Assembly: GCF_038404745.2 (NCBI RefSeq)
Contig: NZ_JAYKTT020000005.1
Coordinates: 1 to 64,000 of the forward strand
Reading direction: 5' to 3'
From: Chlorogloeopsis sp038404745
GTDB lineage: Bacteria; Cyanobacteriota; Cyanobacteriia; Cyanobacteriales; Nostocaceae
Length of the DNA stretch: 64,000 nucleotides
The position numbers and the translations under genes are program-made. Below, in pieces: positions 36,638-44,905 of this stretch (position 1 is its first letter; the number at the start of each line of letters is the position of its first letter). The notes beneath the pieces were generated by a model. It was not told the DNA's origin, ran no database searches, and saw only the letters and a list, made by a program, of their open reading frames with translations.

Positions 36638-36687
36638 TACTCGTAATGAGTTTGTTTAAATCATATTATATGTACTTTTTACGAGTA
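36638..36687. promoter_or_regulatory. Inverted repeat upstream of rubrerythrin
   Basis: Perfect 9-bp arms TACTCGTAA (36638-36646) and TTACGAGTA (36679-36687) with an AT-rich 32-bp spacer, 65-115 bp upstream of the rubrerythrin start. A regulator site is plausible; none is known for this sequence. Confidence 0.4.
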
Positions 36688-36718
36688 TGAGAAGCATAGA
36701 TTCTTTTAAGAAACAAGG

Positions 36719-36762
36719 TAGCCCCCATGAACTTCGTACACCACCAAGTATGAAAGAGGATT
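36719..36762. repeat. 44-bp direct repeat, left copy (cassette boundary)
   Basis: TAGCCCCCATGAACTTCG, TACACCACC and AAGTATGAAAGAGGATT in order; 41 of 44 positions match the copy at 39822-39865, same orientation. Both contain an internal TTCRTAC ... GTATGAA pairing. Together they bracket the OYE-SDR-ABM-MarR block. Confidence 0.85.
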
Positions 36763-36785
36763 TGACTATTGTGGAGTAATTATTT

Positions 36786-37907
36786 CTAGGCAGGTTGCGC
36801 TTCTAGGAATGGATAGTCGATATAACCTTTTTCCAAATCTTTATCGCCTAAACCGTAAAAAGTTTTTGGATCTGGTGTATTTAGGGGAGCATCTACTTGC
36901 AAGCGTTGGGGTAAATCTGGATTTGCCAAGAATAGCTTGCCATAGGAAACCAAATCGGCATCACCGACGGACAAAACCTCGTTACCTTTGAGCTTGTCGT
37001 AGCCGCCATTGGTGATAATTGTGCCTTTGTAAATCGGACGGAAAATTGGCAAGACGGGATTGAGAACCTCACGATTAGCTAAATCGACTTCATTTGGCTC
37101 CATTAAGTGAATGTATGCCAGATTAAATTCATTGAGTGCAGCGATCGCATAGCTGAAGGTTGCCTTGGGATTTGAGTCTTTCATGCCGTAGAAAGTGTTA
37201 CTGGGTGAGAGCTTAATTCCAACACGGTTGCTTCCCCATACACTGCTGACAGCTTGTACTACTTCTAGTAAAAAACGAGCGCGGTTTTCAACAGAACCAC
37301 CATATTCATCATCACGCTGGTTAGAGCCATCTTGAAGAAACTGATCTATTAAATAACCAAAGGCTCCGTGTAACTCGACACCATCAAATCCTACTGCCAT
37401 TGCATTTTCTGCTCCTTGGCGGAACTGCTCGACAATTGCAGGGATTTCATGGGTTGCCAGAGCGCGGGGTGTTTCAAGATTAACTTTGCCAACGGGTGTA
37501 TGTAGTGTTCCTTCCGCAGCGATCGCACTTGGTGCAACTGGTAATTCTCCATTCAGCAAAGAAGGATGCCCCACGCGCCCACTATGCCATAGTTGCAAGA
37601 AAATCTTTCCGCCTTGAGCATGAACTGCTTGTGTAACTTGCTTCCATGCCTCCACCTGTTCTTGAGAGTATATTCCCGGACAGTTCATGTATCCATTACT
37701 CAGGGGAGATACCATCGTGCATTCAGTAATAATTAATCCTGCGGATGCCCGTTGAGCGTAGTAACTTGCCATTAAACTAGTTGAAATTGAATCTACTGCC
37801 CGTAAGCGAGTCATCGGTGCCATGACTATTCTGTTGGGTAAAGTATGCGCCCCTAGCTGGATAGGTGAAAAAAGATTAGTGATTGAATCTAGAGCGGCTG
37901 ATGTCAT
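36786..37907 (-). CDS. Old yellow enzyme, alkene reductase
   Basis: A 373-residue FMN-dependent flavoenzyme. Seen: LPNRIVMAPMTRLRA, QLWHSGRVGHPS (FMN and catalytic region), the AFGYLIDQFLQDGSNQRDDEYGGS motif and late TNGGYD. It reduces activated C=C bonds of enones and electrophiles with NAD(P)H; NemA of E. coli is the best-known relative. Likely part of a minus-strand operon ABM-SDR-OYE divergent from a MarR regulator, as in electrophile-response loci. 29 bp from the SDR gene. Confidence 0.94.
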   Translation of the reverse strand: MTSAALDSITNLFSPIQLGAHTLPNRIVMAPMTRLRAVDSISTSLMASYYAQRASAGLIITECTMVSPLSNGYMNCPGIYSQEQVEAWKQVTQAVHAQGGKIFLQLWHSGRVGHPSLLNGELPVAPSAIAAEGTLHTPVGKVNLETPRALATHEIPAIVEQFRQGAENAMAVGFDGVELHGAFGYLIDQFLQDGSNQRDDEYGGSVENRARFLLEVVQAVSSVWGSNRVGIKLSPSNTFYGMKDSNPKATFSYAIAALNEFNLAYIHLMEPNEVDLANREVLNPVLPIFRPIYKGTIITNGGYDKLKGNEVLSVGDADLVSYGKLFLANPDLPQRLQVDAPLNTPDPKTFYGLGDKDLEKGYIDYPFLEAQPA

Positions 37908-37936
37908 AGATGCTTCTCCTAACTAAAACTTGGCGA

Positions 37937-38680
37937 TTAAAATTTTGCTCCGCCATTAGCGACAATATGTTGTCCGGTAATCCAACGTGACTCCTCGCTA
38001 ACCAGAAAGGCAACGACATCGGCAATGTCTTCAGCATGCCCAATACGACCGAAAGGAGAACTAAGAGCTACGGCTTTTTGCTCTTCTGGTGGTCTTTTAT
38101 CGAACATTCCCGGTGTCGTCGGGCCGGGAATAATACTGTTAACTGTAATACCACGTACCCCTAACTCTAAGGCGAGAACATCGGTAAAAGATTTAACTGC
38201 GGCTTTACTGGCAATATAAACAGCTAAACCTGCGGCAGGATAAATAGTAGTGCTGGATGAGACATTGACTATGCGCCCACCGTTATTCATACGTCGCGCT
38301 GCTTCTTGTAGAGCAAACAACACACCTCGAACATTAACGGCAAACACATTATCAAAATCAGCTTCTGTTACTTCAGCAAAAGTTGCAGCACTAGCAATGC
38401 CAGCATTGTTAACCAAAATATCTAATCCACCGAAGCGATCGCAAGTTTGTTGAAATAAGCGGCGAATGTCGGCAACTTGGCTAATGTCCGCTTGCAATGC
38501 TAAAGCCTTTCCACCATTGCTTTCAATAGTAGAGACAAGGTTTTCTGCTTCTTCGGCACTATGCCTGTAGTTAATAACAACTGTTGCACCATCTTTGGCT
38601 AACCTTTGGGCGATCGCCTGTCCAATTCCACGAGAAGCACCTGTAACAATTGCCACTTTACCTTCTAATTTGGCTGGCAT
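37937..38680 (-). CDS. SDR oxidoreductase, FabG-like
   Basis: A 247-residue classical SDR: VAIVTGASRGIGQAIAQRL cofactor loop, INYRHS (NADP-binding Arg), LVNNAGIAS, NVSSSTTIYPAAG and YIASK active site, with the C-terminal WITGQHIVANGGAKF typical of the FabG group. Product name beyond SDR is not justified; location between the ABM and OYE genes suggests a role in electrophile or quinone detoxification (inference). Confidence 0.92.
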   Translation of the reverse strand: MPAKLEGKVAIVTGASRGIGQAIAQRLAKDGATVVINYRHSAEEAENLVSTIESNGGKALALQADISQVADIRRLFQQTCDRFGGLDILVNNAGIASAATFAEVTEADFDNVFAVNVRGVLFALQEAARRMNNGGRIVNVSSSTTIYPAAGLAVYIASKAAVKSFTDVLALELGVRGITVNSIIPGPTTPGMFDKRPPEEQKAVALSSPFGRIGHAEDIADVVAFLVSEESRWITGQHIVANGGAKF

Positions 38681-38817
38681 AATTTTATTGCCTAAATAGT
38701 AGTGCGAGAAAAAAGGTGTCCTTGTTTGAAACCTTAAAATTTATGTATAGGGTTTCCCTTCTGCCCGGTTACTGAGCGTAGTCGAAGTGCTGCCTCCGAA
38801 ATAGCTGCCTTTTCAAT

Positions 38818-39189
38818 TTAATCAGCAGGCTCGCTGATAAAAACTTCATAGAGACGAGAGTTTGGTGCAGGAAACGCAGAAAGCCGACTTGAAATTAATG
38901 GCACCTCACTATTTATATAGGCTTCGTAGTCTTTTTGGCTTTTCCACTGGACGTAGTTTACTACTCTTTGTCCATCTCGACTGCGATGTATAGCAGCAGC
39001 GACAAAACCTGGTTGTTGCTTAAACACGATTCTAATATCCTCTATCAATTTATCTACCAGTGACTGCTGTTGTTCTGGTTCGACAGGGAATATGTCTATT
39101 TCTGCTACTACAGGATTGTTTTTAGTAACTGTAAGCATGAGTTCAAAGGTACTTGCTAGAGATTGGTTGAGTAAATTCATTAATTTCAA
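38818..39189 (-). CDS. Antibiotic biosynthesis monooxygenase (ABM) domain protein
   Basis: A 123-residue protein whose residues about 25-115 form an ABM/dimeric ferredoxin-like fold (VAEIDIFPVEPEQQQSLVD, QPGFVAAAIHRSRDGQRVVNYVQWKSQKDYEAYI). Such proteins oxidise quinols or aromatics without metal, or bind heme. The first 20 residues are less conserved; an internal Met start (MLTVTKN) is possible. First gene of the minus-strand operon and divergent from the MarR gene, 189 bp away. Confidence 0.85.
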   Translation of the reverse strand: MKLMNLLNQSLASTFELMLTVTKNNPVVAEIDIFPVEPEQQQSLVDKLIEDIRIVFKQQPGFVAAAIHRSRDGQRVVNYVQWKSQKDYEAYINSEVPLISSRLSAFPAPNSRLYEVFISEPAD

Positions 39190-39347
39190 CCTGAACCTTT
39201 GCAGGAATATTAAGCCGATGAGGATAGTAAATTGTTAACTCATGTCTATGCAGTCGGCTCACTTCAGGTATTTGAATAAAAATTTACAGAACAACAGCTA
39301 CTATGTCTTTTCTGTTCTTGCTAAAAATGGTCAGTTTTTGCGATACT

Positions 39348-39369
39348 TTTATTTAGTTGGCTAAATAAA
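39348..39369. promoter_or_regulatory. MarR-type operator palindrome, copy 1
   Basis: TTTATTTAG, TTGG, CTAAATAAA: a perfect 9-bp inverted repeat with a 4-bp spacer, ending eight bases before the marR ATG. Its size (22 bp) and position between divergent genes are typical of MarR-family autoregulation. Confidence 0.65.
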
Positions 39370-39377
39370 TTAGCTCT

Positions 39378-39812
39378 ATGCCTTCTAAACCGATGCAAGA
39401 AACTATCGGCTACCTGATGGTGCTGGTTTCTAGAGCACATCGCAATCTAGTCAGTGCATCTCTAGCTAACTTGGGGCTTTACCTTGGGCAAGAGATTTTA
39501 CTGATGTACCTGTGGGAAAAGGACGGATTAACTCAGTCTGAACTAGTCGAGCTTATGGAAATAGAACCCCCAACCTTAACCAAAATGTTGAATCGGATGG
39601 AAAGAAGCGGTTTATTGGTGCGCTGCCGCTGTCCGGAAGATGCTCGTTCCTATAGAATTTTCTTGACGGAAGCAGGGCGTACTCTTCAAGAACCTGTTAC
39701 TCAACTTTGGCATGATTTTGAAAAGCGGATTTTGACTGACTTCACTCTTGAGGAGCAACTTTTATTTCGTCGGTTACTGCTGCAAGTCCGTAGTAATTTG
39801 TCTTCAAAATAA
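39378..39812 (+). CDS. MarR-family regulator
   Basis: A 144-residue winged-helix dimer: N-terminal dimer helix, a core helix-turn-helix (LTQSELVELMEIEPPTLTKMLNRMERSGLL), the wing VRCRCPEDARSYRIFLTEAGR and C-terminal dimer helices. Related regulators sense phenolics, peroxides or quinones, often by Cys; Cys79 and Cys81-like cysteines in the wing (VRCRCPED) are possible redox sensors. The gene is divergent from ABM-SDR-OYE and probably represses it and itself. Confidence 0.9.
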   Translation: MPSKPMQETIGYLMVLVSRAHRNLVSASLANLGLYLGQEILLMYLWEKDGLTQSELVELMEIEPPTLTKMLNRMERSGLLVRCRCPEDARSYRIFLTEAGRTLQEPVTQLWHDFEKRILTDFTLEEQLLFRRLLLQVRSNLSSK

Positions 39813-39821
39813 GGCAGAAGA

Positions 39822-39865
39822 TAGCCCCTATGAACTTCATACACAACCAAGTATGAAAGAGGATT
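39822..39865. repeat. 44-bp direct repeat, right copy (cassette boundary)
   Basis: TAGCCCCTATGAACTTCA, TACACAACC and AAGTATGAAAGAGGATT in order. It starts nine bases after the marR stop codon, same orientation as the copy at 36719-36762. Confidence 0.85.
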
Positions 39866-39974
39866 CTTTCCCTTACACCCCCACACCCTCTTTCAAGTCA
39901 GAAGGAATTAGAGATTTTTATGCTTTTTTTGTAACTAAATCACATAGGTATCTAACTTACACTTTTTTGAATTT

Positions 39975-39992
39975 TATTTAGCTGGCTAAATA
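39975..39992. promoter_or_regulatory. MarR-type operator palindrome, copy 2
   Basis: TATTTAG, CTGG, CTAAATA; 16 of the central 18 bases match copy 1. It lies 23 bp before the Crp-family ATG, near the expected promoter, so the same regulator may control that gene. Confidence 0.65.
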
Positions 39993-40015
39993 TTTTTGCG
40001 ATCACAGGAGATTTT

Positions 40016-40630
40016 ATGGATTTGTTAACACTGGATAGCTTACCACCACAGTTGCGGCAACTCATTTCATATCGAGATCTAGAACCAGGAGAAGTTCTTT
40101 TTCAGCAAGGAGACGAAGCAATTGCTTTTTTTGTAGTCGAAACAGGGCGAGTGAGGCTGGTGCGCTATAGCAGTGATGGCAAAGAAGTGACTTTTCAAAT
40201 TACTCGCTCTGGAGAAAGTTTAGCGGAAATTGCGCTGTTTTCAAACAATTATCCCTGTGCTGCTGTAGCAGAGGTAGCTTCGCGAGTGATTGTTTATCCA
40301 AAGCAACCGCTTTTATCAGCATTGCATAACTATCCTGATCTCGCTGAAGATTTTATGGCAATGCTAATCGGAAAAATTCACGATTTAAAGGTGCGCTTGG
40401 AGTTACAGCACATTCGGGCGGCGCATGAACGAGTACTGCGATACTTGCGGTATGTAGCTGATCCTACTGAGCAAGCAGTGGTGACTTTTGATCGCCCTCT
40501 CAAGGATATTGCCGCAGATATAGGTTTGACACCAGAAACCCTTTCCCGTGCCTTGACTCGCTTAGAGCGAGAAGGAAAAATCAGGCGATCGCGACTACAA
40601 ATTTTGCTTCAGAATTCATCTGCGGCTTGA
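40016..40630 (+). CDS. Crp/Fnr-family regulator
   Basis: A 204-residue protein. Residues about 15-115 form a cyclic-nucleotide-binding-like beta roll (LEPGEVLFQQGDEAIAFFVVETGRVRLVRY, GESLAEIALFSNNYPCAAVAEV). Residues about 130-200 form a Crp winged helix (LKDIAADIGLTPETLSRALTRLEREGKI). Canonical cAMP-contact Arg/Ser residues are not clear (the usual RSAT-like segment reads YPCAA), so the ligand may differ. AGGAG lies five bases before the ATG. Preceded by a palindrome matching the MarR site. Confidence 0.92.
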   Translation: MDLLTLDSLPPQLRQLISYRDLEPGEVLFQQGDEAIAFFVVETGRVRLVRYSSDGKEVTFQITRSGESLAEIALFSNNYPCAAVAEVASRVIVYPKQPLLSALHNYPDLAEDFMAMLIGKIHDLKVRLELQHIRAAHERVLRYLRYVADPTEQAVVTFDRPLKDIAADIGLTPETLSRALTRLEREGKIRRSRLQILLQNSSAA

Positions 40631-40746
40631 TTGCAATCAAGGGAATATGCAACAAAAAATAATATTATGTTTTCAGTTTTCAATAATATCTTGCAAATTA
40701 AAAATTGATTAAAATTTAGTTAAAAATTTGCAAGACTGCGAGTGCG

Positions 40747-41691
40747 ATGTATGTCTTTCCAAATTTTGCTTGTGACTATATGCTGAGTTGCCAAAAATTA
40801 GAGCAAGAAGAAACTTTACTAATTGATTTTCAACAGAAAGATGCTTCATTTGAACTCTTTCCCAAAGCACCTATTCTTAGTAGTTACAATTCTGGTTGGA
40901 GCGGTATTCACTTTGAGTTTCATCACCAGCCTAGTCATGATACTCCAGAACACCGCCTGACAATGCATACTGTTTGTATTGCCTTCAACTCTACTCCTTC
41001 AGAACGATGGTTTGATGGATATAGGCAAACCGAGTACCAAACCGTAGGAGCAACAGCAATTATTCCTGTTGGTACACTTCACCGTTCTCTTTGGTTTCAA
41101 GATGTACAATTCATGTTTTTAGCAATCGATCCGAAACTTTTAGTAAGCTTAGGTGCAGAAGTAAATTTACCTGACGATATTGAACTTATTCCTCAATTCG
41201 CAACGAAAAAAGACCCACTCCTTCAAGGTATATTTTTAGCTTTTAAAGATGAGCTAGAATCAATAAATAAAGGAAATAACTTGTATGTTGAGCAACTAAA
41301 AACAACATTAGTTATTCATTTATTAAAGAAATATTGTGTTAAACAACCTCAAATATCAATTCATAATGATGGACTACCTAAATACAAGTTACGACAAGCA
41401 CTTGAGTACATTAACACCCATCTTAACGAAGATATTAAATTAGCTGACTTAGCTGGAGTCGTTGCTATGAGTCAATTCTATTTTGTGAGACTTTTCAAGC
41501 ATTCAATGGGTGTTACACCTTATCATTATGTGATTCAGCAACGAGTAGAGATGGCAAAGCAATTATTGAAGCAAGGCAAAGTAACAATTACTGATATTGC
41601 ATTGCAGTGTGGTTTTGCTAATCAAAGTCATTTTACAAAGCATTTTCGTCAACTTACAGGAGTTACACCCAAGGCATATCAAAAGCAATAG
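40747..41691 (+). CDS. AraC-family regulator
   Basis: A 314-residue protein. Residues about 50-180 are a cupin-like sensor region (LTMHTVCIAFNSTPSERW, GATAIIPVGTLHRSLW). Residues about 215-313 hold two helix-turn-helix units (DIKLADLAGVVAMSQFYFVRLFK and TITDIALQCGFANQSHFTKHFRQLTGVTPKAY). Ligand unknown. The start could also be the Met at residue 12. Third regulator in a row after MarR and Crp, same strand, 116 bp after the Crp gene. Confidence 0.92.
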   Translation: MYVFPNFACDYMLSCQKLEQEETLLIDFQQKDASFELFPKAPILSSYNSGWSGIHFEFHHQPSHDTPEHRLTMHTVCIAFNSTPSERWFDGYRQTEYQTVGATAIIPVGTLHRSLWFQDVQFMFLAIDPKLLVSLGAEVNLPDDIELIPQFATKKDPLLQGIFLAFKDELESINKGNNLYVEQLKTTLVIHLLKKYCVKQPQISIHNDGLPKYKLRQALEYINTHLNEDIKLADLAGVVAMSQFYFVRLFKHSMGVTPYHYVIQQRVEMAKQLLKQGKVTITDIALQCGFANQSHFTKHFRQLTGVTPKAYQKQ

Positions 41692-41760
41692 AATCAATCA
41701 TGTCTTGTGTTGTGTAATTTTAGGCGATCGCTAACAAAATTGTCCTGTTGATTTCAGTTA

Positions 41761-42348
41761 CTAAGGGACTAAGGCAATATTAGATTCTTCAGTAGGCATA
41801 AATATATCATATACTTGTTTTATAGCTAACATTGAAACTAATTCAACCAATTCATCAGGATTAAATGGTTTAGCCATATAATTAGAGAAACCTGCATTAA
41901 AAACAAGATTTATTGCCTTTTGATAGGTAAGTGTTGTGAGAGCAATAGCCGGGATTTGTGCTAATTTTCCTTTAATACTTCTAAGCTGACGAATTAGTGA
42001 ATAACCATCTTCATCAGGTAAAAAAATTTCGCTAATCAGAATGTTTGGTTGCAAATGTATAATTTTTTGTAAAGCTTCACTGGTCGTTTTTGCTAGTACT
42101 ACTTGTGTATTGTATGGTTCAAAAATAAATCGAACCAATTCTAGAGAATCAAGATTGCTATCTACTACTATTACTTTTAAATCGTTGAGAGCTTGTAAAG
42201 CAATTGTATGTCTGAAGTGATTGTGGATATCTATCGACGAATTCTCACAATAGTCAGATGTCATGCAACTATACTTGGGGTTTGTTCTGCTAATCAAGTG
42301 TGCCATTTGTTGGACAAGCATTTGATTGGTTTTCCTGGTTTTGTCCAT
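41761..42348 (-). CDS. Degenerate receiver-domain protein
   Basis: A 195-residue protein: a 55-residue leader without recognisable domain, then a receiver fold. Ser/Thr (T138/T139 in ALTTLT) and the KPF lysine (K160) are normal. The phosphoacceptor position reads LISEIFLPDEDG, Glu107 in place of Asp, and the acidic pair reads VDS (Asp63-Ser64) in place of two acids. Glu can mimic the phosphorylated state, so a constitutively active or phosphorylation-independent output is likely. No DNA-binding domain; partner unknown. Confidence 0.88.
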   Translation of the reverse strand: MDKTRKTNQMLVQQMAHLISRTNPKYSCMTSDYCENSSIDIHNHFRHTIALQALNDLKVIVVDSNLDSLELVRFIFEPYNTQVVLAKTTSEALQKIIHLQPNILISEIFLPDEDGYSLIRQLRSIKGKLAQIPAIALTTLTYQKAINLVFNAGFSNYMAKPFNPDELVELVSMLAIKQVYDIFMPTEESNIALVP

Positions 42349-42893
42349 TAAGTAACTTTAACTAAGTGCTGCTACAGACTTACTAAAAAATTTCTCACCC
42401 AAGCGATGACGCTCTTTACTTATACTTCTAGTGAAAATCTAAGAAGAAAAACCTTATAAATACTGTATGAGTGTAAAGCCTTAGAAAGGGTAGTGATTTA
42501 ACTTAGATTTATAACCATCCAAACCTTATCAATCAAAGTTTAAATTGAGGTAATAAAATGGTAAAGAATAGAAAATACGGCTAATACTATTGGAAAGCCC
42601 TTTCCCTATTCTTGGTAAGAACAGGGGTTGTGGATGCGTCTGTACCAGTTAATTCAATGGAAAGAGCACTCTTAGTTTAGTTTTCGTAATCAGGTTGAAC
42701 TAAATCTCTGAACTTTCATAAAAAAATACCCTAATTACAAATTGGAATTTTTAGGGTATTACATAAAGCTATCTAAGACAAATTCACTAAACAGTGCCTT
42801 TTAACAAGCGTGAAGTACATTACCTCAGTCTTCCTATCGAAACCTTCACGCCAGGTAACACCAGTCGCTACTTTCAGAAGCCGCTTAAAATTT
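42349..42893. other. Spacer with terminator and a second inverted repeat
   Basis: Holds the terminator at 42718-42760 and an 8-bp inverted repeat GCGTGAAG (42808-42815) / CTTCACGC (42844-42851). No gene. Confidence 0.6.
42718..42760 (-). terminator. Rho-independent terminator downstream of the TAXI gene
   Basis: Perfect 10-bp arms AATACCCTAA (42725-42734) and TTAGGGTATT (42751-42760). On the minus strand the stem is followed by a run of seven T. Good classical terminator for the TAXI-type gene that ends at 42894. Confidence 0.8.
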
Positions 42894-43877
42894 TTATTGT
42901 TCTTTGAGAAAATTTCTTACACCTGGATGATAATCTATGCCTTTGAAACGGGGGCTGTTAGCATCAGAAATACTAAATAAACTCCAGAAAGGATTTTTAC
43001 TTCTTAATTGTGATGCTTGAGGATAGGTAGCTTTTGCTAGCTTATATACTTGTTCAGAAGGTAGAGATTTATTTACAAAAATGAATGAAGTACTAGCAAC
43101 TGTGTTAACGGCTTCCTTTTGCCAAGGATATGTATTAGCAGGAATTTTTGCAGGATTGTAAAGAACACTACCACGTGTATAAATCTGCTGAGGAATTTTA
43201 AATTGCTGTCGGTTGATTGGTAAGAGTTGAAGTGTTGCACCTTCTTGAACAGAAATATTTTTCAATAAAGGATTACCAATTCCAGCAGTGTAAAAAGCGG
43301 CATCAAGTTCTCCAGTTCTCACTTTTTCAATTGACTCTTTAACTTCCATTGGAAGTAAGGATTCATTAACTACATCGATATCGTGAAGTTGGTATAGAAA
43401 AATAGCACTGACATATGTTCCCGAATTTTCTGGGCCAACACCTACATTTTTACCTTTGAGATCTGCAAAAGATTTGATTCCAGATGAGCTGTTAACTATA
43501 ACATGAATAGTTTCAGTATTGACTGGAGCAAAAATTTGAATATTCTCAGCAAGCTTTGCAACATTTTTATCACCTGCATTTCGTAATAGATAAAAAGCAT
43601 CTTGTTGAGCAAATGCCATATTCGCACTGCCATTACCCAGTTCGATTAAGTTTTGAAAGGAGCCTGGAGATTGTTCTTTAATTGTTAAATTAAATCCAGA
43701 TTTTTTTAGAACATCTTTGAGTTCGTTCGCAGCTTGGTAATAAAGGCTTGGTGGTTTGGTTGATACAAACGATAATGTCTGTTGGGCAATAGTTGACTTT
43801 CCATCTCCCAGGCTGATTAATGTAACTATAGAAGCTGTTAAGAGAGCTAATAAAATAAATAATCTAGATTTCCTCAT
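42894..43877 (-). CDS. TAXI-family TRAP substrate-binding protein
   Basis: About 327 residues. The start chosen is MRKSRLFILLALLTASIVTL at 43877 with AGGA upstream; this gives a signal peptide. Body: FVSTKPPSLYYQAANEL, IKEQSPGSFQNLIELGNGSANMAFAQQDAFYLL and FADLKGKNVGVGPENSGTYVSA, the TAXI pattern of periplasmic binding proteins that feed TRAP permeases (carboxylates or glutamate in relatives). No DctM/QM-type permease gene is nearby, so the partner is elsewhere or the protein has another role. Confidence 0.85.
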   Translation of the reverse strand: MRKSRLFILLALLTASIVTLISLGDGKSTIAQQTLSFVSTKPPSLYYQAANELKDVLKKSGFNLTIKEQSPGSFQNLIELGNGSANMAFAQQDAFYLLRNAGDKNVAKLAENIQIFAPVNTETIHVIVNSSSGIKSFADLKGKNVGVGPENSGTYVSAIFLYQLHDIDVVNESLLPMEVKESIEKVRTGELDAAFYTAGIGNPLLKNISVQEGATLQLLPINRQQFKIPQQIYTRGSVLYNPAKIPANTYPWQKEAVNTVASTSFIFVNKSLPSEQVYKLAKATYPQASQLRSKNPFWSLFSISDANSPRFKGIDYHPGVRNFLKEQ

Positions 43878-43934
43878 GTTGAGAATTCCTACGTAAAGAT
43901 ATGAAAATACTTTTAGCAACTTGTCCCTATAAGA

Positions 43935-43978
43935 AACTAACGCACCGCGTGATTGGTGGTGCGCTATAGCTAGTTCTT
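43935..43978. repeat. Hairpin repeat between aqpZ-like and TAXI genes
   Basis: AACTAACGCACC and the near-mirror GGTGGTGCGCTATAGCTAGTT. Resembles the ACGCACC-type palindrome common in cyanobacterial spacers. Confidence 0.5.
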
Positions 43979-44068
43979 ATTCTCTTAAACTCTCAAATAC
44001 TTGCATAGCCGTAATACACACTACATAAACTAAAAAATAAGTTCTAATTTAGACAGACATAAATTGCT

Positions 44069-44113
44069 CCAGCAATCTCAATTTTGTTGCTAATAAAACT
44101 ACTAGATTGCTGG
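44069..44113 (-). terminator. Hairpin downstream of the aquaporin gene
   Basis: Perfect 10-bp arms CCAGCAATCT (44069-44078) and AGATTGCTGG (44104-44113) around a 25-nt loop, 34 bp past the aquaporin stop. No T-run. Confidence 0.5.
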
Positions 44114-44146
44114 GCATTGCGACTAATCTTTCATATAGTGGGATGG

Positions 44147-44905
44147 CTATTTCAGTTGCAGTTCTGCCTCACCAACAACTTGCTCTCCTGATTCACCTAG
44201 AACTTTTGAGTAGAAAAATCCTGCTAAAATTGCACCTAAGATGGGAGCAATCCAAAACATCCATACTTGCCTAAATAATTCTACTCCAGCAAAAAGTGCT
44301 GGGCCTGTACTGCGAGCAGGATTAACTGATGTATTGGTGATTGGAATACTAATTAAATGAATTAGTGTTAATGCCAAACCAATAGCAATAGGTGCAAAGC
44401 CCTTGGGAGCACGTCCATCTGTTGAACCTAAAATCACTATTAAAAAAATGAAGGTAAGTACAACCTCTGTAATGAAACAAGCAACTAATGAATAACCCCC
44501 AGGAGAATGCACTCCAAAACCATTTGTTGCTAATGGATTAGAACCAGAAAGAGTAAAGCCTTGTTTACCTGTTGCAATTAAATAGATTAACCCTGCGGCG
44601 ACTATTGCTCCTAATACCTGGGCAATAATATATGGAAGTAATTCAGAGCCTGGAAAACGTTTTCCTGCCCACAAACCAAATGATACAGCCGGGTTAAGAT
44701 GACAACCCGAAATATGACCAATTGCATAGGCCATAGTTAGCACTGTAAGACCAAAAGCCAAAGAAACGCCTACAAAGCCAATTCCCAATTCATTGGCTTT
44801 TGCATCAGGAAATACTGCGGCAAAAACAGCACTCCCACATCCACCAAAAACTAGCACTAATGTTCCAAGAAATTCTGCAAGACAACGCGTAAAAAGAGAT
44901 ATCAT
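44147..44905 (-). CDS. aqpZ: Aquaporin Z-type water channel
   Basis: A 252-residue MIP channel with six helices and both NPA boxes: GCHLNPAVSFGLWAG and TNTSVNPARSTGPAL. The second box with NTSVNPARS and Thr/Ser-rich start is of the water-selective AqpZ group, not glycerol facilitators. AGGAG-like GGAG precedes ATG at 44905. A hairpin terminator follows. Confidence 0.93.
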   Translation of the reverse strand: MISLFTRCLAEFLGTLVLVFGGCGSAVFAAVFPDAKANELGIGFVGVSLAFGLTVLTMAYAIGHISGCHLNPAVSFGLWAGKRFPGSELLPYIIAQVLGAIVAAGLIYLIATGKQGFTLSGSNPLATNGFGVHSPGGYSLVACFITEVVLTFIFLIVILGSTDGRAPKGFAPIAIGLALTLIHLISIPITNTSVNPARSTGPALFAGVELFRQVWMFWIAPILGAILAGFFYSKVLGESGEQVVGEAELQLK

